DNA from: Uloborus plumipes
Taxonomy: Eukaryota > Arthropoda > Arachnida > Araneae > Uloboridae
Direction of reading: 5' to 3'
Assembly: GCA_038373865.1 (NCBI GenBank)
Contig: JAXGGA010002868.1
Location: 1 to 64,000 of the forward strand
Length of the DNA stretch: 64,000 bases
The translations under genes were made by a program, and so were the position numbers. Below the pieces are notes generated by a model that saw only the letters and a list, made by a program, of their open reading frames with translations, searched no databases and was not told the origin of the DNA. Numbering within the stretch: position 1 is the stretch's first letter; each line of letters opens with the position of its first letter. Positions 34,901 through 49,900 of the stretch are shown piece by piece.

Positions 34901-37900
34901 AAATTTGTATCACATTTCCTCTTTCTTGAGCAATTGGAGCTTGATCTAAACCAAGTGCAGGGCCGCTGAGAGGGGGGGCAGCAGGGGCAAAATCCCCGGG
35001 GCCCGACCCAAGAGGGGGCCCGGACTGCTAGTTTTAAAAAAAAAGCAGTATATTTGGCTAACAGAACTTCATTTTTGTGTAAGCAAAGCAAAAACATCTC
35101 ACATCTAGATGTGTCCACAGCAACGCAACGATGCTTGTAGCCCAATGCCTTAGGGGGCTTATCTTCTGTAGTATTTACCAGGCATTTCCCTCCTTTGCAG
35201 ATTGGAACCCTCGGAGAAAGCGATCAAGTAATAGTGTAATATGAGATGCTTCTTTCATTCACAGGAAGTAAAACCGTCAGTAGACACTGACCGAAAGATA
35301 CACCGAAGGGGAAGGAGATCCTATAACTTCCTGTCATAAATTTTCTTATCTCGCTTGTCGTACCTACTCCTCTCACTATTTTGTGATTCTCTTTATTCTT
35401 GTTTCATCTAACTACTTGCTTAAAATCAAGGATGCTGTAAACCTTTTTAAAAAAAAAAAAAACTTTATTTCCCGGACGAATCCATGTGGGAAATCTCAAC
35501 TGGGATAAACATTTCTGGGAATTAGACAATAATACGAGGGGTCAATCCGATGGGGATGTCCAAAGAAGATTTTGTCAGAATCATCACAAACTTTAACATA
35601 CATGGAACTTTTCATCATATCAGAAGATTTTACGAGTATACAGAAAGAACGAAATACTTTATTGGTAAGTAGTTTTTATTGTATTTTTACGCTCGTTGAA
35701 ATCAAAATTCATACATAAAAATGATAATAATTGAAGGGTTTGGTAGATGAAGGGGTTGTGTGACATTTTTTGAAAAAAAAAAAAAAACAGTCGAATTCAA
35801 TAGCTAAATAACTATGTGCAGAAGTGTTATGAAGCGAAATTTAAATATTTCAACTCAGCTAGAAACCAAGATATGAAGAAATGAAACTGCTATGTAACAT
35901 TATAAAAGCTGCTACTGTAAAACTTTGAACCTTAATTACTCGAAAGAAGGATTTTGTTACAGAACAACTTCATCTTCCAAGCCCTTCAGTTTGTACCGAT
36001 TTCAATCGCTGCTCTAGAAGGAATTTTTATGCTATTTGCAGAAAAAAAAACATAGAGGGAGAGAGAGAGAAAGAAGCCGGAGGGGGTGGGTATTTTTGCT
36101 CTTTAGTTTGAAAGTGTTTTCAATTTAATATTTTTTTTGTTTAATAAATAGCAGAACAAATACTCTCTCTCTCTCTCGCTTAGCTGCATATCATTTAAAT
36201 CACTTGCTTTGCATTTTTATGGAGATACCAGGAGATGAATGAAGAGGATATCGAAACTGGATGCAGAAAATTCCCCGAAGAGTATGAAGCAGACGTCAGT
36301 TTTGATTTTATTGAAGAAGTGAAATATCTGAAAGCTATAAGCAAAACAAATATAGCAGAGAAGCCAGACCTCAATATCAATTGAGTTGCTCAATAAACTC
36401 ACGAATCTAAACATCGGCAACTTATTTCCCAACCTGTGTGTTGTTTTGCGCATATTTTGCACTTTCCCCTTCACTATCGCTCAGGCAGAATGCTCATTCA
36501 GGGTAACTAATCGAATTAAGAACTGTCTAAGAGGAACTATGGGGCAGCAGAGACTATCTGACCTGGGTGTTTTGTCAATTGAAGCTAAACTAGCGAGAAC
36601 TTATAGAATAGAGAACTTATAGTCAATAAAGTAATTTTTTTCAAAGGATTTTAAAACACATACATGTGTAATTTATGTAAATATGTATTATTAATTTTGT
36701 GAAGTAGTGATAGAATTATTAATAGTTATTAGTAAATTGAAGCAGGAATATTGTTTGTAAATTTGTGTTTGTATTTCTGATTTATTTCATACGCATTTAT
36801 ATCATTGTATACTTAAGTACAGTACACGAGCAGATTATAAAAATATGAAACACACAAAAATATAAACTAAGAAGAAAAACTAGCAAATACGAAATACTAT
36901 TATTTTTCTTCACTGCACCAAACGTAAGTTGTCTTAGAATTTTTTGGAAAGGTGGGGGGGGCGCATGTCAGTACTTTGCCCCGGTCCCGGGTTGTAAGAA
37001 ATAAAATGATCCTCTCAGTGAGGCAACACTTGCGGGGGGGTGTTCATGACTGATTTATTAGGAATTCCCTGATTGTGCAATTGGGTTTTTACACACTTGC
37101 CCTCCGTGAGAGCGCGTGGCAGAGCGCATGAGGTCACTTAGACTCTTGGCACACATCTAAAGCAGATGAGAAAACATGACCGGATAACGGGATAATAATT
37201 CTATGGAATAATTCTTGACCGCTATCCGGGAAAAAGGGCAAATTGGCTGCCCATCTTGTTCACCTGTGTAAATAAATAAAAAACAGTTTGCGTGTGATTA
37301 TACTGCCCATTGCTCTCCATCACTCATGACTCATGGAATAAGAAGAATTGGGTATATCCATTTCACGGGTAAACCTCTCGGCGGCCCTGACTAAGTGATT
37401 CCCAACCTGGGGGCGATTTGACTCCTCAAGAGGGCGGTAATTCTTAGGGGGAGATAGGGGGCGATGGGTATTTAGAAGGAAAAAAAAATAATAAAAGAGT
37501 AGCGAAAACCGACATTGTAAACATGTACGAACCGGTTGTTCAGAGTTCAGACAATTAATCACAAGTTGAGAAAGAAACTAATTAAAGTTCAAGAGCTTCC
37601 TCATTGCACCTCGGATAAACCTTAAGAATTATTTTGTCATTCATTGTCAATTTTATGAGCTTTGAGATTTTCAATTTAATTTCTTTCAAATTTTTAGTTT
37701 CAATAATTTTAATTCCCCAGACTCCAGTACAGAGAAGAAAATAATTTCTTGACAAATGTACTTCTGTTTTTTAGCCTACTTTCCCGTTAAAAATAAAAGA
37801 AAGACGAAAAAAGCATTAAAAGTAGCTTAATGCTTCTAACAAATATCACCAAGTTCAAAAAATATCGCCAAGTCCAAAAAATATCGCCAAGTTAAAAAAA

Positions 37901-40900
37901 TAAAAAGGTAAAATGAATATCGAAAAATTAAAAATTTGAAAGTAGGGAATTGAGATGGGGAATTTGTGTGTCGGTCGGTCGGTCTGTCTGTCCCCCCCCC
38001 TAATAAATTTTGAATGAACATACAGATTTGGACAAACTTTTTTTGTTGGAAAGATCTCGGCGAGTACAGCTCATTCCCATATTTGATTTTTCGATTTGAA
38101 CAATTTTTGGTTCAACTTTGAACCGTTCAAACAACCTGTCCCGCGATGCTAACTTTTGAGTGAACAAGTCTGATTTGAACAAACTTTTTTTTGTTCGAAA
38201 GATCTTATCAAGGATACTTCATTCCCGTATTTACATTTCCGATTTGAACAATGTTTTGTTCAACATTGAACCGCTCAAGCAAGCTGTCACCACTAATAAC
38301 TTTTGAGTGAACAGTCCGATTTAAATAAACTTTTTTTTTTGTTCGAAGGATCTCAACAAGGATACTTCATTACCGTATTTAAATTTTCAATTTGAACATT
38401 TTTTTGTTCAACATTGAACCGTTCAAGCAACCATTCCCCACCTAATAACTTCTGAGTGAACCATCCGAATAGAATAAACTTTTTTTTGTTGGAAAGATCT
38501 CGGAGAGTACAGCTCATTCCCATATTTGATTTTTCGATTTGAACAATTTTTGGTTCAACTTTGAACCGTTCAAACAACCTGTCCCGCGATACTACCTTTT
38601 TAGTGAACTGTCCGATTTGAACAACCTTTTTTTTTTGTTCGCAAGATCTTATCAAGAATACTTCATTCCCGTTTTTAGCCTACTTTCCCGTTAAAAATAA
38701 AAGAGACGAAAAAAGCATTAAAAGTGGCTTAATGCATCTAAAAAATATCGCCAAGTCCAAAAAATATCGCCAAGTCCAAAAAATATCGCCAAGTTCAAAA
38801 AATATCGCCAAGTAAAAAAAAGTCAAAGAGAAACTAAAAAATGAAATAAATATCGAAAAATTAAAAATTTGAAAGTAGGGTATTGAGATGGGGAATTTGT
38901 GTGTCGGTCGGTCGGTCTGTCTGTCCCCCCCTAATAACTTTTGAATGAACATTCCGATTTGAACGAAATTTTTTTTGTTGGAAAGATCTCGGCGAGTACA
39001 GCTCATTCCCATATTTGATTTTTCGATTTGAACAATTTTTGGTTCAACTTTGAACCGTTCAAACAACCTGCCTCGCGATACTAACTTTTTAATGAACAGT
39101 CCGATTTGGACAAACTTTTTTTTATTAGAAAGATCTCATCAAGAATACTTCATTCCCGTTTTTAAATTTCCGATTTGAACAATTTTTCATTCAACATTGA
39201 ACCGTTCAAACAAGCTCTCACCCCTTATAACTTTTGAGTGAACCGTCCGATTTGAACAAACTTTTTTTTGTTCGAAAGATCTCGGCAAGGATACTTCATC
39301 CCCGTTTTTAAATTTCCGATTTGAACAATTTTTCGTTCAACATTGAACCGTTCAAACAAGCTCTCACACCTAATAACTTTTGAGTGAACAGTCCGATTTA
39401 AACAAACTTTTTTTTGTTCGAAAGATCTCGGCAAGGATGCTTCATTACCGTATTTAAATTTTCAATTTGAACGATTTTTTCGTTCAACATTGAACCGTTC
39501 AAACAACCTTTCCCCACCTAATAACTTTTAAATGAACCGTCCGAATTGAATAAACTTTTTTGTTCGAAAGATTTCGGAGAGGCTCATTCCCATATTTCAC
39601 TTTTCAATTTGACCATTTTTCGTTCAATGATGAACCGTTCAGAAAAAATTTTAACATGAGCGCCTATGGAGAAATTTCAATTGAATGTTGATTCTGAACT
39701 TCAAGGCGGATTTCCTTCAAACTAACTTTGTAAGAAAATGGTTTCGATAAATAATGTATTGTAAAGAATTTTTCTGAATAATCTTCTGTGAGGACTCTGA
39801 TTCCGACTCCGACTCCGCAAACATGGCGGAAATGCAAGCTCAGAAAAAAATGACTGACTGGGTAGACGATTTTTTGTTTATTTATTCATTTTTTTTTTTT
39901 TGTTTAATTTATTATTATTATGATTTTTTTTTTTTGGCAGACGATATTTTTTTTTTTTTTTGTTAACAAAAATTTTTCATTCACGTGAGCATTTTATTCC
40001 TTATTTATATTTAACAACTGGCAACGGATTAAAAATGAAATTCAAGACATTTATTAACGAACGAGTTTTTTTTTCTTTCTTTGATAAAATGTGTTTTGAA
40101 GTTCTTTGTACTTTTATTTTATTTATTTATTTTTTTTTTCTTTTGAAAACGATTGTGGAATTTTTCTACGGAAGAACTATAACAGTTACATTCTTTAAAA
40201 GGTGCGACAAAACTTAATTGACTCGTTTATTTAATTTTTACGTGTCTATTTCATCTGATGAGAGGGGTATATTTTGCTTTTAGAAATCAGCTTTAAGTGC
40301 TATAGAGGTATGTTTGACATAATTTTCAGTTTCAGATAATCAAGAGAATATTGATCAGATGCTACAATGCCGATGTCGATGTACGGGAAAGTAGGCTCGT
40401 TTAGTTCTTGACAGAACTTCTTGTTAAATTTCCGATTTGAACAATTTTTCATTCAACATTGAACTGTTCAAACACGCTCCCATCCCTAATAACTTTTGAG
40501 TCAACAGTCCGATTTAAACAAACTTTTTTTTGTTCGAAAGATCTCGGCAAGGATACTTCATTACCGTACTTAAATTTCCAATTTGAACATTTTTTCGTCC
40601 AACATTGAACCGTTCAAACAACCTTTCCCCACCGAATTTAATAAGTGAACCACCTTTTAAGTGAACCGTCCGAATTGAATAAAATTTTCTTTGTTCGAAA
40701 GATATCGGAAAGACTCTTTCCCATATTTCACTTTTTAATTTGAACCATTTTTCATTCAATGATGAACCGTTCAAAAATTTTTTTAACATGAGCGCCTACA
40801 GGGAAATTTAAATTGAATGTTGATTCTGAACTTAAAGGCAGATTTCCTTCAAACTAACTTTGTAAGAAAATGGTTTTGATAAATAATGTATTGTAAAGTA

Positions 40901-43900
40901 CTTTTCTGAATAATCTTCTGTGAGGAGTCTGATTCCGACTCTGACTCCGCAAACACGGCGGAAATGCAGGCTCAGAAAAAAATGACTGACTGGGCAGACG
41001 ATTTTTTGTTTATTTATTTATTTGTTTTGTTTTATTTATTATTATTATTATTGTTTTTTTTTTTTTGGCAGACGATTTTCTTTTTGTTAACAAAATTTTT
41101 TTTATTAACGAGAGCATTTTATTCTTTATTTATATTTAACAACTGGCAACGGATTACAAATGAAATTCGAGACATTTTATTAACGAACGATTTCTTTTTC
41201 TTTCTCTGATAAAATGTGTTTTGATGTTCTTTGTTCTTTTAATTAGTTTTTTTTCTTTTGAAAACGATTGTGGAATTTTTCTACGGAAGAACTATGACAG
41301 TTACATTTTTTAAATGGCGCGACAAAACTTTATTTACTCGTTTATTTACTGTTTACGTGTCTATTTCATCTGATGCGAGGGGTATATTTTGCTTTTAGAA
41401 GTCAGCTTTAAGTGATATAAAGGTATGTTTGACATAATTTTCAGTTTCAGATAATTAATAGAATATTGATCAGATGCTAGAATGCCGATGTCGATGTACG
41501 GGAAAGTAGGCTCGTTTAGTTCTTGACAGAACTTCTTGTTGAAAAATACGTTGATGATCTTAGTTAAATGTTACCCTTCAAATGATTATTGATTCACTTA
41601 GTGAAAGAAAAAAATTGAAGATATTTTATTTATTTATTAATATTTTTAGGTTAAAAGAGATTGGTTATAATTGTTTTATTGCATACATTTTACTTCAAAA
41701 TAAAGTTAGGTGCTTATATTTTTAATAATATCGATGTTCACTTGCGCTAACTTACGGTTTTTTTTTTTTTTTTTTTGAGGAAAAAAAGGATGGGGGCGAT
41801 AGGTGTCAGTCAGCGTCTTGAAGGGCACGATGAGCTCAAAAAGGTTGGGAAACACTGATCTGATGCTATTAAATCATGTTGATGTGAATAGATAAAAGCA
41901 GAGTACAGAACTCTATACCAAGATATGATTAAACTAAGATGAGATGAATAAAAGCACAAATGTACAAATTCAAGGATTTGAAAAGAGTTAAAAACTCAGC
42001 AACGTTTAATTATTTTTTAAATGTTTTTATTTATATACGTTTTTATATTCACATTGTCTTATTTATTTACACGTTCATGGGATACCTGACAATTCAAAAA
42101 GGAATGCACACTAATTAAGAAAGAATCCATTTGTCAGCTAAAACTTTTTCTACACTTTATCACACATCTTACCTTTAGGAAAGAAGATAACTATCATGAG
42201 TTAACACATAATGTGAGAATTTAATGAAATTACAATACTGTATTTTCGGGTAGATAAGCCACGTGTTTAAAAGCTGAATTTTAACTCCTACGGCTTATAC
42301 GACATACCCCATGGCAGCTAATACCATGTAAAAGTTTTTTTGTTTTTGTTTTTTCAAAGTTCATTTTATCTTTAGTTATTGCTTAAAAGCAAAACAAACA
42401 AATTAGAGTGGGACATGGAAAACCACAACTGCAACGCCCTTGAAAAGATCTATTTTGAAAAGGTTGATAACATTTCTGCTTATTCAGATGTTATTTTATT
42501 CTCCTAGATCCGATAAGGAAGTGGAATAAATTAAGAAAGAAAAAACATCAACCATAGCCAAGGTGTCTAATAAAGGAACCCAAACGAAAAACAAATAATA
42601 ATTTTAAAAAAAACACCCTACCGGCCCCGCCTTGCCCTGAGGATGGGAAGTAGGGTTGCAGTAGAAACCAAAAGGAGTATAACAGGATTATTATAAGTTG
42701 CAGTTATCCCCAAAATGTTGCAACGTTTTATTTATCTATGCTATTAAAACACTGTTTTCAAATCAATGTTACTAATTCTTTGTCATTATTTTTGAACGAT
42801 GTTAATCCAGTATACAGGGTAGGTGTAGATTCTTGCAGATTGAATTTGTGACAAAGTTTTATGTGGCTTATACGCCGATGCGGCGTATCTGATGAAACAC
42901 ATTTTTTTGGCGTATACGGTGGTGCGGCTTATCTACCCGAAAATACGGTAACCATCAATGAAGATTATTTTGAGTGGGCATGGAATTTAACAAAAGATTA
43001 AGAAAAAAATGCAGTGTATATTGCACACAGAGTAAACAACATGAAAAATTCTTCCCAGCAAAGCAATATAAAAATGCTTCAAATATGGAGCTTAAATTTT
43101 TCTTAAAAAAATGTAGTTGTTATTTTATCAATGATCAAGGACCTTTTATCCTCTGAGAAACGCAATAGCTGTATGGTATTCCTAAGGTGTTATACTAAAA
43201 AGTAGGGAATGGTAGACAAAGTTATTTATTTACCTCTTAAACATTTCCTGCAATTCAAAAAGACCACACTGCTTTGGAATGTCCTTCAGTTTATAATGCT
43301 GAAATTGAAAAGCAAAACAATGAATATCCAATATAAGTGCATCATATGAAAGTCATACAGAAGTAAGTATACATGTATGTATTTATGCCTGAACACATGG
43401 CCGAAATTATTAAATCCTAATATACTTTGCACGCAGAAACAATGCCTTTTATGCACTCAAGACATATTTGGAACATTTGCTGCATGATTTGAGAACATAA
43501 ACTGTGATGTACATGAAAAAATTAGATAACATTACTTACAATTCTAGAATATGTAAATTAATACAGCCAACGCCTGCTAATTATTAATCCCTCCCTCCCC
43601 CTTTGGATCTGTGCTTGATTAGCATGCTAGGTACCCAAACAGTTTATAATACAATCTGTCTACAATTCAAGAGAGGATACACTTTACTAAGCAGACAGCT
43701 TAGTTATAGATTTCATACGTGCAAAACATTTTACAGCTTAGTCTATTGATCTAACAGTGAAGTAAAATAAAATTGCAATGGCTTTTTCCGCTTAAACCAA
43801 GTATGGTACAGCCATGTGTTACATATGGCAGCTCAAAAAAAAAAAGGGTAACATTCTACATCTTTTTTTCTTTATTTCTTTCTTTTCCATCACTTCGTGA

Positions 43901-46900
43901 GCAGTGTTAGAACTAGAGTAATAAAAGTAAAATATTAACATTAAAACTTTACCTTCTCTACTGACAATGCCTCATAATCTAAATTTACATTGAAAGCAAT
44001 GTTGAAAAATTATTTCTCATAACGTTCTACAAAAAGTAAAATAAATCCTAACTACAATTAAAAATAAATCATCGAGTAAATAAAAAGGTCATTAGCTGAA
44101 ACTAGAATTTCGTTTAATTCAAAAATAGCTAAAAAAATTTGTCTCTGTTAAGCATCAAGCGAGAACGTTTCTGTATTCGCAGTTTTAGAACTTGAAATTT
44201 TACGAGGACAGGGCAGATATCTTTTTTCTCCTCTAATAAGCTCTGGTAAAATTTAACAGATTTACTGCACTTAATTTTTATTAATTCATGCATTTTGGAT
44301 ACAACGAAAATCCTTTAAATTTTACCACAGGCAAAGCCGATGAAGGTAACTCCAGTATTTAATAATATATATCACATTATATTATTCATAGTTTTTGCCT
44401 TCGAGAATTTTTTTTCCTTGATTTTTTTTTTTTTTTTCAATTTCTTAGTTTTAATTTTAATTCAGAAATTTTAATAGATACTAACCTTCTTAACATGCCT
44501 CCATATATGCCTTGTGTCATATAATACAGGAAACAAAGAATGTAGTTCTTTTTTAAATTCTTTATAAGTATCTAGAACAAAAGAAATAGAAAACATTATC
44601 TTTGAATAAACTGAAAATATGACAAAGCAAGATGATGAAAAAGCATCCATATGTACACGCTAAAAGGAAATGTTGGATAAAAGATTACCAAAAGCTGAAT
44701 GGAATTTGTATTTAAATTTGCTCATTTAAAGAAAAAGTGGAGCAAAACTTCAATTGAAATATAAATGACCAAATAAAATAAAACTTTAAAATTTGAATAA
44801 CTAAAACTTGTAATAAAATTTGAAGAAAATAAACTAAAGATTTAAAACAGTTTCTTGGTTCCCACCAAGCTTTCAGTAGAACTCATGAAAACACTTGCAC
44901 AATATTTAAAACGACTAAATTTATGATACAGAATGGAAATATTCATAGATTCACATTAAAAATTAAAAAAAAAAAAGATTTCCACTGTGAAAGTGATTTT
45001 ATTGAAAAACAAAATGCTATGGAAAATTTTTTTTTTTTTTTCTGTAACGAAAAAAGTAAAAACTATTCAACTATTTTAAAACTTACATAATGAATATTTT
45101 GGCCCCGAAAAAGTCACGTAATTATTTATTCATTTTCTAATATTGCTAAAATATGAACATTGCCTTAAGGTTGGAGTGCCCGAATGGGATTTCACAGGAG
45201 GTGTCCATGGCCCTTCAAAAAATATTTCCGTAACTGGCAATGTTTTTCTGACAGCCTGGCAAATTTTGAAAGTACAGGGTGGCGCAAAAAGATGGGAACT
45301 TTTGAAAAAAGAAAACAACAAGGAATAATTTTTTTTAAATTTATTCAGGATGCCTAATGTACACTACAACATTGGAAATTTAAGAAACATTCAAGTTTTG
45401 AAGATGATATCGCGAAGATGATGTCCGTCTTGCCGGATGCATTCAGCAAGTCGATTTTGAAAATTCTGCATTACCTGGTGCAAAGTGTCGAGTGGTATTG
45501 CTGCGATCTCTTCTGTAATCCTTGTTTTGAGTGCAGGTAGGGTTTTGGGACGTGTATTGTAGACTACACTCTTCAAGTAACCCCATAAATAAAAATCGCA
45601 CACTGATAAGTCGGGGGAACGAGGTGGCCAAACAATGTCAGCGTTCCTGGAAATGACGTGGTTACCAAACAGGCGCCTGACCCACTGAACCAGTTTGCTC
45701 AAAATTGTCAACCCACGTTCGAATTGCATGTTTCGTTGGAATGCGAGCGCGAGGAGGAAGGTTGAAATGCCGCCTAAACTCGCGTAAAGCCTGAACCAAA
45801 CTGTCACCATTTTTATAATAAGCGCGCACGGCTACTACACGTTCTTGTACGTTCCACTGATCCATGGCCACTAAATCTCCAATGCTACTGTACAACTTGC
45901 CACCTTCCTCCCGTTTCTCCGCCCCTCACAGTGCTGCCAACATCAAATCCAAAAGTTCCCATCTTTTTGCGCCACCCTGTATTAGGATATTGCAGCTGTT
46001 TATGATGATTATGTCTCTTTTCATTAAATGAAGGTAAGTGGGCATTCTCCTACATTATCTTTCATAAAAATTCGCAGTTTTAGTCTGTAAATTGAGAGAT
46101 TAAAAAAAAACTCCTTCGAAGATCAGTTGTTCATCAAATTCTTTTGAAAGTAGAACAAGGAGATAACTTATACCTGTAAATTATCGACTTCAAATCTAGT
46201 ACACATGAGTATATTTATTTAGGTTAAAGTTTCAAAATGCAGCAAGGAAAAACAGGTAGTCAAAATAACTTGAAATTACATCTATATATACATGAAATAT
46301 TTTAAATACACATTTTTTTTTTTTACAGAATATAATTTTTTTTTTAATTTAATGAACAGTACATTACATGGAAATTCTCAATTTCCAAGGAAAAATATCT
46401 CACACATCTAAGCAAAAGAATGTGGCTTAAAGAACTCAAACATAAGAAGTACATAATAACTGTTTAAAAAAAACGTGTCCACTTGAGCAGTAAAAATATT
46501 AATGTATACAGCAAAAAATTCCTTCCTGTAGAGTGAAACAAGCATTGCTCAGCAGTGAGGAATGCTTTAGAGCTATAATCGTGATAAGGCTTACGGCATG
46601 CATCACCTAACACAAACATGGTACTAACAGTAATAATAGTTGATAAGCTTTTCAGAATATTTTTGTTGGATAAGATTAAAAATTTAAGGGACAAAAAACT
46701 GAAAAGCAGGAAAAAAATAAATATTTTATTTAGATGTTTATTTCATCTAATTACCAGTATTGATTAAACCTCATCCGAAAATTGTGCTAAACAAACAGGA
46801 TTGCAAAAGCTTATCTATTTATTTATTCTTTTTTTTTTTTTTTTTTTGCAAAAACTTGTCAAGAGGCTGTTAGAAATTCACTGCCGACTTATCACTTTTA

Positions 46901-49900
46901 AAGTAGAATGATAAGACAGAAATAGACTTGGATCTGTTCTCTAAACTACATATAACATTCTTTCAACAACAACAACAAAAAAACTTTTAAGATTTCAGAA
47001 ACATATTCCTTTTGCCATTAACTATTAATGAAAAGCACATCTCAATAGTGTAATTTCCATTAAAATTTAACCTTAGAACAAATTATATGGATTCATATCA
47101 CACAATAGAAAAGAACTATTCACAATAGTTTATGAAACAAAGAAAGTTTATACATACAAAACATAAAGAAAGTTTATGTTTGGCATTTAAAGCAAAAAAC
47201 ATGTACTTCATAGAAAAAAGAAAGAAATAACTGTGTGCAGAAAAGTAAAAGGAACTATTGATGTTAACTGTCACAAAACTACTGGGAGCTGCATACACAT
47301 GTTTCAGGGTTACAAGGTATCCCTTTTTCAATGCAAAAGAAGTAAGTTTATAGATAAAACGTTCATCAGCTCATCTCATTTGTATTGAAAAAGGGATACC
47401 TTGTAACCCTGAAACATGTGTATTTAGCTCCAAGCAATTTCGTGTGCATAGTAATATTTCATTTTACTAATGTACTTTATGAGTTTCTTAATATCAGAAA
47501 TAGTATTATCATACCATTAACTCACCAGGCAAGGGATTGTGAAAATTATTCATGGACAACAGCAAATCCATAAGAACGTTATGGCCCACCATTGGCTATA
47601 AAAGAAACATTTCAAAAAAAAAAATTAATATAAGGTAAAAACATAACAATGTTTATGCATTTTCATTTAACGCATCCCACAAAGTAGTAAAGTAGCCCAT
47701 TAAATTCATAAAAACAACATGCAAGCCATTGGCTACTAAGAAAACTTCAGAAAAGTAATATGACTCTCATAACATGGTAACTGATCTTATGAGAGATTAC
47801 TTTTACATAGAGAAAAATATAAACAACTCTTATTTTGGCATTAGATCAATAAAAATCACATTGCATGCTATTGGTGAAGCAGGGTGACTTTTCTCACCCC
47901 TATTTCAACAAATGGAACCATTTTATTCATTGTCTTTTGTAATTCAATTTATCAAAGCCAAACTATAATAACGTGGAACAATAGAGGGTCATTTTACTCA
48001 CTACATCAAACAAGGACTTGTTTATAAATCCAAAAAAATTCTGTAAACATTTTGATATGTTTACATTTTACTCAAAAAGAAAAGATTTCATGATATGATT
48101 CTTCGTAAAAAGGATCAGGTTTTAAACAATTCTTCCCAATTACACTTGATTTAGAAATTTATTTTAGAGTTGAATAAATACAATTATACAGATAAAAGTA
48201 AACTTACAACGTAACATAAATGCAATAACAAACCATTTTGTACTTGGTACTTTAAGAACATTTTCAGTGATTAAACAGGGTGGTGAAAATAAAAGCGGCC
48301 CAGAGAATGAGTAAGATTCTGTCATTTCATTGCAACTTTTATTTGGATGACTAATTGCTCGATTTGATGACATAATTGTTTTTTATTAAAATAACTAAAC
48401 AAGCAAATCACTTTTTTTAAAAAATTCTGATTTTGAGCTAAAAATACATTTGTGAATTCATTTTATTTAAATACACTAACTTTAAATGAAAGAAAAGTGG
48501 TTGGCTCAATTTAAAAATGAATGCACAATGGAAATGAAATATTTTTAAGAGATAAATTGACATACACACACCTTTTTTGCTTTTTTTAGTATCCTAAACA
48601 CTTTTGTGAATCCCAAAAGGTAATTCAACAGCCTGAAAATATAAAATAAAAGAGTATAATGACAAGAATGACACAGTAACATAAGCAAAACTTGATTTTA
48701 CATACGTACATGAACACTACACAAACTGACAGAAATAACGCTACTCAGTTAAATGATCATGCATTAGGAAAGAATTCATTTACGTCAAGGCTAAACATCT
48801 AGAAGAAGTTTATTTCCATATGAAAATATCCTAAATTTTGTGTAATACGTAGAAATTCACATAAAATTAGAAAGAAGTACAAGAACAAGAACTAAGCTCC
48901 TGTGAGCTACCATGCAAATTAAGCTTTGAATTAAGTACAAATGAGTTTGCTTGCTTAAAACATGCTTGATTTAACGAGGAAGGCAAACGTACTTGACACA
49001 ATGTTACTTGAAGAAAGTGATTTTTCAGTAAATGAAAAAATTGTTATTGAGTGTTCTGTGACAACACATGCCTCTCAAGTACAAAAAGTTGCTAGAACTA
49101 TGTGCCTTAAACTGAAAGAAAGTATTGAAACGCATTTATTTTTGATTGCCATTCAAGCTTGTGTTAGTGGAAAAGTAATTGCCAGAGAAAATATAAAGCC
49201 TGTAGGAAGAAATGTTACTACAAAACTGTATGGTGGTGATGTCACTAGGTGGATCAAATTGTTAAATCATCAAAGCAAGGGAAAAACACATGAGAATCAT
49301 TCGAAATTATGAAGTATCTAGAAAAGCTTTTATTGATGATGTTTTGAAAAGATGATATTTTTACTATGTAGCAAAGCAATTATTCATATCTTCAAGAAAA
49401 ATGAGATATGTTTTTTTTTTAATGCTGATATGTGCTACTGTGATAAAAAAAAGCTACGAAAAACTTTAAAGCTGTTGGAAGTTTTAAAACTGAGCAATAT
49501 ACATCTAACAGCGGTGAGGGAAAATCTTGTTTAGAGCTAATGATTGGATTAGATATTCAGCAGTTCCTCGTTTCAATGTACTTTGTTATATCATTCATTC
49601 AGATACATTGTTGCATTGCTTTTTAACTGTCTATAGGAAAATTAATTGTAAATAAAACCTTGTTTTGAATTTGCAACCAATGAAGTAAAAAAATATTTAA
49701 TCTTCCAAAAAAAAAAAAAAAATGTTAAGACTAGGCCATAACTCGCTTTTAACAAACAATCCCCGCTTAAAGCCAACTTTGTTTTTCGCATTGATTCATT
49801 AACCTTTAGGAGCCGAGCGGTACACATGCTGTACCGTAACTCTTTTTACTTCCTTTTACGTAGTAAAGGAAGTATTGTTATCGCGAAAAAATGTTTCCTC

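Larger units (their letters stand above)
34951..41857. mobile_element. Older hAT element hosting later insertions
   Basis: Left end CAAGTGATTCCCAACCT (split at 34951-34957 and 37390 onward by the younger hAT) and right end AGGTTGGGAAACACTG (41842-41857) are inverted and followed by GGGGGCGAT-type subterminal repeats on both sides. Flanks ATCTAAAC and ATCTGATG match at 5 of 8 positions, a decayed 8-bp duplication. The younger hAT (34958..37389) and the helentron-like array (37770..41540) lie inside. Confidence 0.5.

Noticed and set aside
48962..49312. Functional GUF1 gene on the plus strand
   Set aside because: Only the C-terminal domain is present, with a frameshift near 49280 and a genomic poly(A) tail, so it is a processed pseudogene.
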